Below are positions 60,822-64,000 of a stretch of 64,000 nucleotides of DNA, piece after piece. This DNA comes from Phoronis australis. Lineage: Eukaryota > Phoronida > Phoronidae. A model generated the notes under the pieces. The model was not told where the DNA came from. It did no database searches and saw only the letters and a program-made list of their open reading frames with translations. Numbering within the stretch: position 1 is the first letter of the stretch; every line of letters begins with the position of its first letter. The position numbers and the translations under genes were made by a program. Location of the stretch: NCBI GenBank assembly GCA_002633005.1, contig NMRA01000481.1, positions 126,001 through 190,000 on the forward strand, written 5' to 3'.

Positions 60822-61037
60822 CACACTGGCTTTAGTGATCACACTGGCTTTAGTGATCACACTGGCTTTAGTGATCACACTGGCTTTAGTGGTCACACTG
60901 GCTTTAGTGCTCACACTGGCTCTAGTGGTCACACTGGCTCTAGTGGTCACACTGGCTCTAGTGGTCACACTGGCTTTAGTGGTCACACTGGCTTTAGTGG
61001 TCACACTGGCTTTAGTGGTCACACTGGCTTTACTTGT
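60822..61037. repeat. 18-bp minisatellite, 12 units
   Basis: Unit CACACTGGCTTTAGTGRT, with one block of three units carrying CTCTAG instead of CTTTAG. As the unit is a multiple of three, frames stay open on both strands (repeating LALVVT on plus, TTKASV on minus). I regard these as repeat products. Confidence 0.95.
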
Positions 61038-61308
61038 AGAGTTATTGGGTCTGCGCTACGCAACCATAGTTTTGCCGACTATTTCAGTCATGGACCCATC
61101 AAGTTGCATTTCGCTCTGTTAAGTTGACGGAAGAAAACGAAATTCTAATTCGACTTTTTACTCTCGTTAAATAGATCTCGTGATATTCATTGTCGTAATA
61201 ACCAGATTACTTTTTCATAACGAACCCTGTCTCTGAGTCATAGGTAGGCGTACCCGCGCTTTCTGCAAATTTCAATGGCTGTCCAATCCTGGTGTACTCC
61301 TGGGCTGG

Positions 61309-61437
61309 GTTGCATAAAACTTCAAAATTATCCACTGGATAAGTTTGATTGTTGCATGACGTCAGGTGCATGGTTCAAGAATGACAACGTGCGACGTCAT
61401 TGTTCAAGTGCTATACGGCGTATAACTTTTATGCAAC
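61309..61437. mobile_element. MITE with ends GTTGCATAAAACTT, copy 1
   Basis: Starts GTTGCATAAAACTTC and ends AACTTTTATGCAAC, with inner GACGTCA/TGACGT words. A diverged copy is at 61718. Confidence 0.6.
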
Positions 61438-61717
61438 TGAAGTGCTTTATTGAGTCGCTGTTGCTTTTGATTATCCCGTTGGTAACGGAAATAAACTCCT
61501 TTCGCAGTAAGAAACATTACCGGACCGATTTTATTAGAGTACAAAGAATTAATTTTATTTTTCGTTTTAGAGGGGCGGAAATGCAACCGTTCGTAAAAGA
61601 GTTACTTCACTGACATTGTTAAAAGTCATGTTCAACTTGCATCAAAATTGATTGAAACCTCAATTTCTTGCAAAGCTCTCTTGTAATAGGCAACAATCGA
61701 TTATCATGCAGTGTTGC

Positions 61718-61850
61718 GTTGCACAAAACGACTTATCCGTTGCGTAGATAAGTTCGATTGTTCCATGACGTATGCATTATAGTTAAAGACGTAACGCGGC
61801 GCGTGATAATGCAGCGTCATCGTTGCTAGCCATTGTATAACTTGTGTAAA
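61718..61850. mobile_element. MITE with ends GTTGCATAAAACTT, copy 2
   Basis: Starts GTTGCACAAAACGACTTATC and ends near TGTATAACTTGTGTAAAC. It shares GATAAGTTCGATTGTTCCAT with GATAAGTTTGATTGTTGCAT of copy 1. Confidence 0.55.
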
Positions 61851-62412
61851 CCAGAAAGCAATATTTTCCCAAATTTCATCAACGTGTGTCAAAATGCACC
61901 AAAAAGTTAACACCTAGACTTACTTCAGATTGACAAAAATCATCTTTGTTTTGGAGAAATATCTAGATTTTTCCGAATTCCAATTTGAATCAAAATTCCT
62001 TGAACAAACATTAGTTTCTTACATGATTTGCTTAAAATTGGAAGAAAGTCATTGATGCACGATAAATTTTACAGAAAGCAAATCGATCCTGTACATTTTC
62101 TCGTTTACATCAACCCAATGGGGTGATACGCACCTTCCTTGTTTTTTATATGTTGAGCTACAAGAATCAGTTCTTCGTATTTTGCAGTTAGAGAATCATT
62201 CGGTTCTACAGGGCATGCGAACAAATGCCTGACCCTGGGTATCTGTGCCTAGTCGTACGAAACACTCTCAAATAGGGACCATTGTGTATTCCCAAACTTT
62301 CCAACCACATTTTTGGTGACTGATGCAAGTATTCTTTCTAATACTGTTTTCTTAATTACTAAGTTACCCTTTACCTCTGATACCCAGACCGATAGTGAAC
62401 TTCCCGTTGAAT

Positions 62413-62655
62413 TCTCAATGTTATTGAAAATAAACAGGGACCACTAATTAAGAACTAAGACTCTACTTAAATTTCATTGATATAAGGGTTCGGTTTTTCA
62501 CATGTATGTCATTAGTCAAAGGTCTCGTCATAAATATAAATCGATGAATAATATATCATTTTAGTTAACAAAGACACAAGCGCACCGAAGATTTAAGGAA
62601 CTTAGCGGAGTCCCTATAATCATGGGACCGATTCATGCTGATAAATTTTCAGAAT
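62413..62655. repeat. Dispersed repeat family H, copy 2
   Basis: Has TATTGAAAATAAACAGGGAC on the left and GGAACTTAGCGGAGTCCCTA with GGGACCGATTCATGC on the right. It is about the same length as copy 1 with a diverged centre. Confidence 0.5.
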
Positions 62656-62884
62656 TTATGATTGTTGACGTGACTCTGGCGCACTCCACCGAGTGGTAGT
62701 TTCTGCTTAGGCCATTTCAACTTAAGTATTACGATCAGTTGTCTAGAATATAAATTCAAGACAAATGCGATTCATTGAAAATGGTCTTAACAGTCCAAAT
62801 TTAAGTTATCGTGGAGAACAGTGATTTTCTGAGATTAACTTTAACGCCGAGTTGACCCTGCAACCCCCGAAGTCGCAATATACC

Positions 62885-63270
62885 GGGGATTTCCGATAAT
62901 TGGCCCATTCAAATTTTCGAAAAAATATCCAAAAATTACTATTTTCGGTAAATGTTTGCATGCGTTGAAAATCTGATGGATTGTTCTAAAATACCGTCTA
63001 ATGTTTCGATATAAAATTTTGCTTATTTTGGTGAGACGTTACATTTTTGGATCGGGATTTAACTTAGCTGACTACCATTTGACGAGATGACGATGACCTT
63101 GTTGGTAAATAACCGTATTAGCAAAAGAGGGACCGTTTTGATGGCAGTTTCCGAAAATACCCACCCTCCTTCCGAAAATGCGCCCGGGCGTTTATTCGGT
63201 TTCATTTGACGTTTGTGAAAGGTCATATTCCGAATATCTACCCATGAGCTTATTTTCGAAAATGCTCGGT
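62885..63270. mobile_element. Relative of the GATAAGCCCA element, copy 2
   Basis: Begins ACCGGGGATTTCCGATAATT and ends near GAGCTTATTTTCGAAAATGC. Inside it has GCCCGGGCGTTTATTCGG, matching the GGGCGTTTATTCGG of 21900-22376. Boundaries are approximate. Confidence 0.5.
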
Positions 63271-64000
63271 AACGCTTTGCTTCCTGAGCGCAACTCTGCA
63301 GTGCAAGATTGACGGCAGAGTGATTTTAAACGTATTGAACTGGTAAAGACACCACCTTTGATTTCAATGAATGTCTAGTAGACGACTTCGAGCATTGGCC
63401 ATTTGTAATTAAATATAAAAAACAATGGATTTTGTTACGTTGTTTTATAGATCAGTCAAAACTTCAAGCAGTCTACTCCTCCTACAATAATCTCCAAAGG
63501 CCTTTTCAGCCGCAAAACCGACGATTTACCTTAAAAGCTACATTTGTTTTTTCTACCTAAAATGTAAATAATATATTACACACACAAACGATGTCTCATA
63601 CCGTTCAACACCATGATAAAATTGAATTTCCTATCCAAGCATGATACAACAAAAAGTGTAGAAGGACATCACTCCTTTGGCTTTCGACGGGGTCCGCGAC
63701 CAACCCGTTCAAAACTTGCCCGTTCCAACGAAATCACAAGCAGGTGACCCGTCATTTTCTTTTCATGGTAAGGTAATTTCTTCAGACAAATTTGACGAGA
63801 TTTGATTTCGTGTTTTCATTGTTGAGGTCGTACAAAGAATGACATGAACGTTTAAATGTCTTGTTCTGAAACAGCGAACCACCGTGAATCACGTATTCTA
63901 CGACGTTCTTTCATAACCATTCGTTTTTCTTAAAACCATTTTCTATCAAAATAAGACAAATCCCTGCCAGATATATGTCAAATTTTGGGAATTTCCTACT
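63271..64000. other. No gene seen at the right edge
   Basis: A GC-richer patch at about 63660-63770 has an open minus-strand stretch of about 45 codons and a plus-strand donor-like ATG|GTAAGG, but nothing recognisable. Confidence 0.4.

Noticed and set aside
60681-61122. 139-codon plus frame and 113-codon minus frame
   Set aside because: Products of the 18-bp minisatellite; both strands are open for the same trivial reason.
61275-61613. 112-codon plus frame
   Set aside because: Starts across an inverted-repeat element (61309-61437) and has no recognisable motif.
63640-63840. Minus-strand stretch ending RVGRGPRRKPKE as a possible terminal exon
   Set aside because: Only about 45 codons, no clear acceptor, no recognised family, and at the window edge.
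1-64000. CRISPR array, prophage or bacterial operon
   Set aside because: The tandem repeats are minisatellites without regular unique spacers, and the genes are intron-bearing animal genes.

Overview
This 64 kb window looks like nuclear DNA of an animal, most likely a marine or other non-vertebrate metazoan. The two recognisable genes are animal genes with short exons, GT-AG introns of about 1-2 kb or much longer, and Kozak-type starts. The rest is AT-rich non-coding DNA packed with small inverted-repeat transposons, minisatellites and microsatellites. There are no operons, Shine-Dalgarno sites or long ORFs. The species cannot be named from the sequence. Five isolated N bases (9999, 14103, 28942, 52146, 60374) mark assembly uncertainties.

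Genes. On the minus strand, 48554-48317 is the first coding exon of a PRIP/PLC-like gene (PLCL1/PLCL2 family). It carries the protein-phosphatase-1 docking motif KTVSF inside a block nearly identical to vertebrates, and ends at a GTAAGT donor. No further PLCL exon was found to the left, so its first intron probably fills most or all of positions 48316 to 1. On the plus strand, 54641-58967 is a complete four-exon gene for CCDC59/TAP26 (Fyv7-type rRNA-processing protein family). The two genes are head to head, with about 6 kb between coding starts. Three more exon-like segments (11084-11239 minus, 11629-11817 plus, 31454-31604 plus) are weakly supported. The last ends in TCHQ at a phase-1 donor, which recalls the start of the CDCA7 zinc finger.

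Repeat landscape. About 1-48 kb is a patchwork of dispersed short repeats: several hairpin or inverted-repeat element families with two copies each, tRNA-derived SINE-like pieces, and tandem repeats. Items with precise boundaries are: a 442-bp foldback-type element made of about 21-bp subrepeats with a CCACT target duplication (34687-35128); a TTAA-flanked element (37915-38844) inserted in an older element; a piggyBac-type 5' end at a TTAA site (28369 on) whose flank is repeated after an N, suggesting two haplotypes joined in the assembly; and a non-autonomous hAT-type element (52052-52920) with an 8-bp target duplication and clustered GGGCGTCC motifs. Between and around the two genes lie a degenerate tandem array (50.5-51.7 kb), the hAT element and one dispersed repeat family with a copy upstream of and a copy inside CCDC59. 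The right end (59-64 kb) holds tandem duplications, an 18-bp minisatellite and more inverted-repeat elements, with no recognisable gene.
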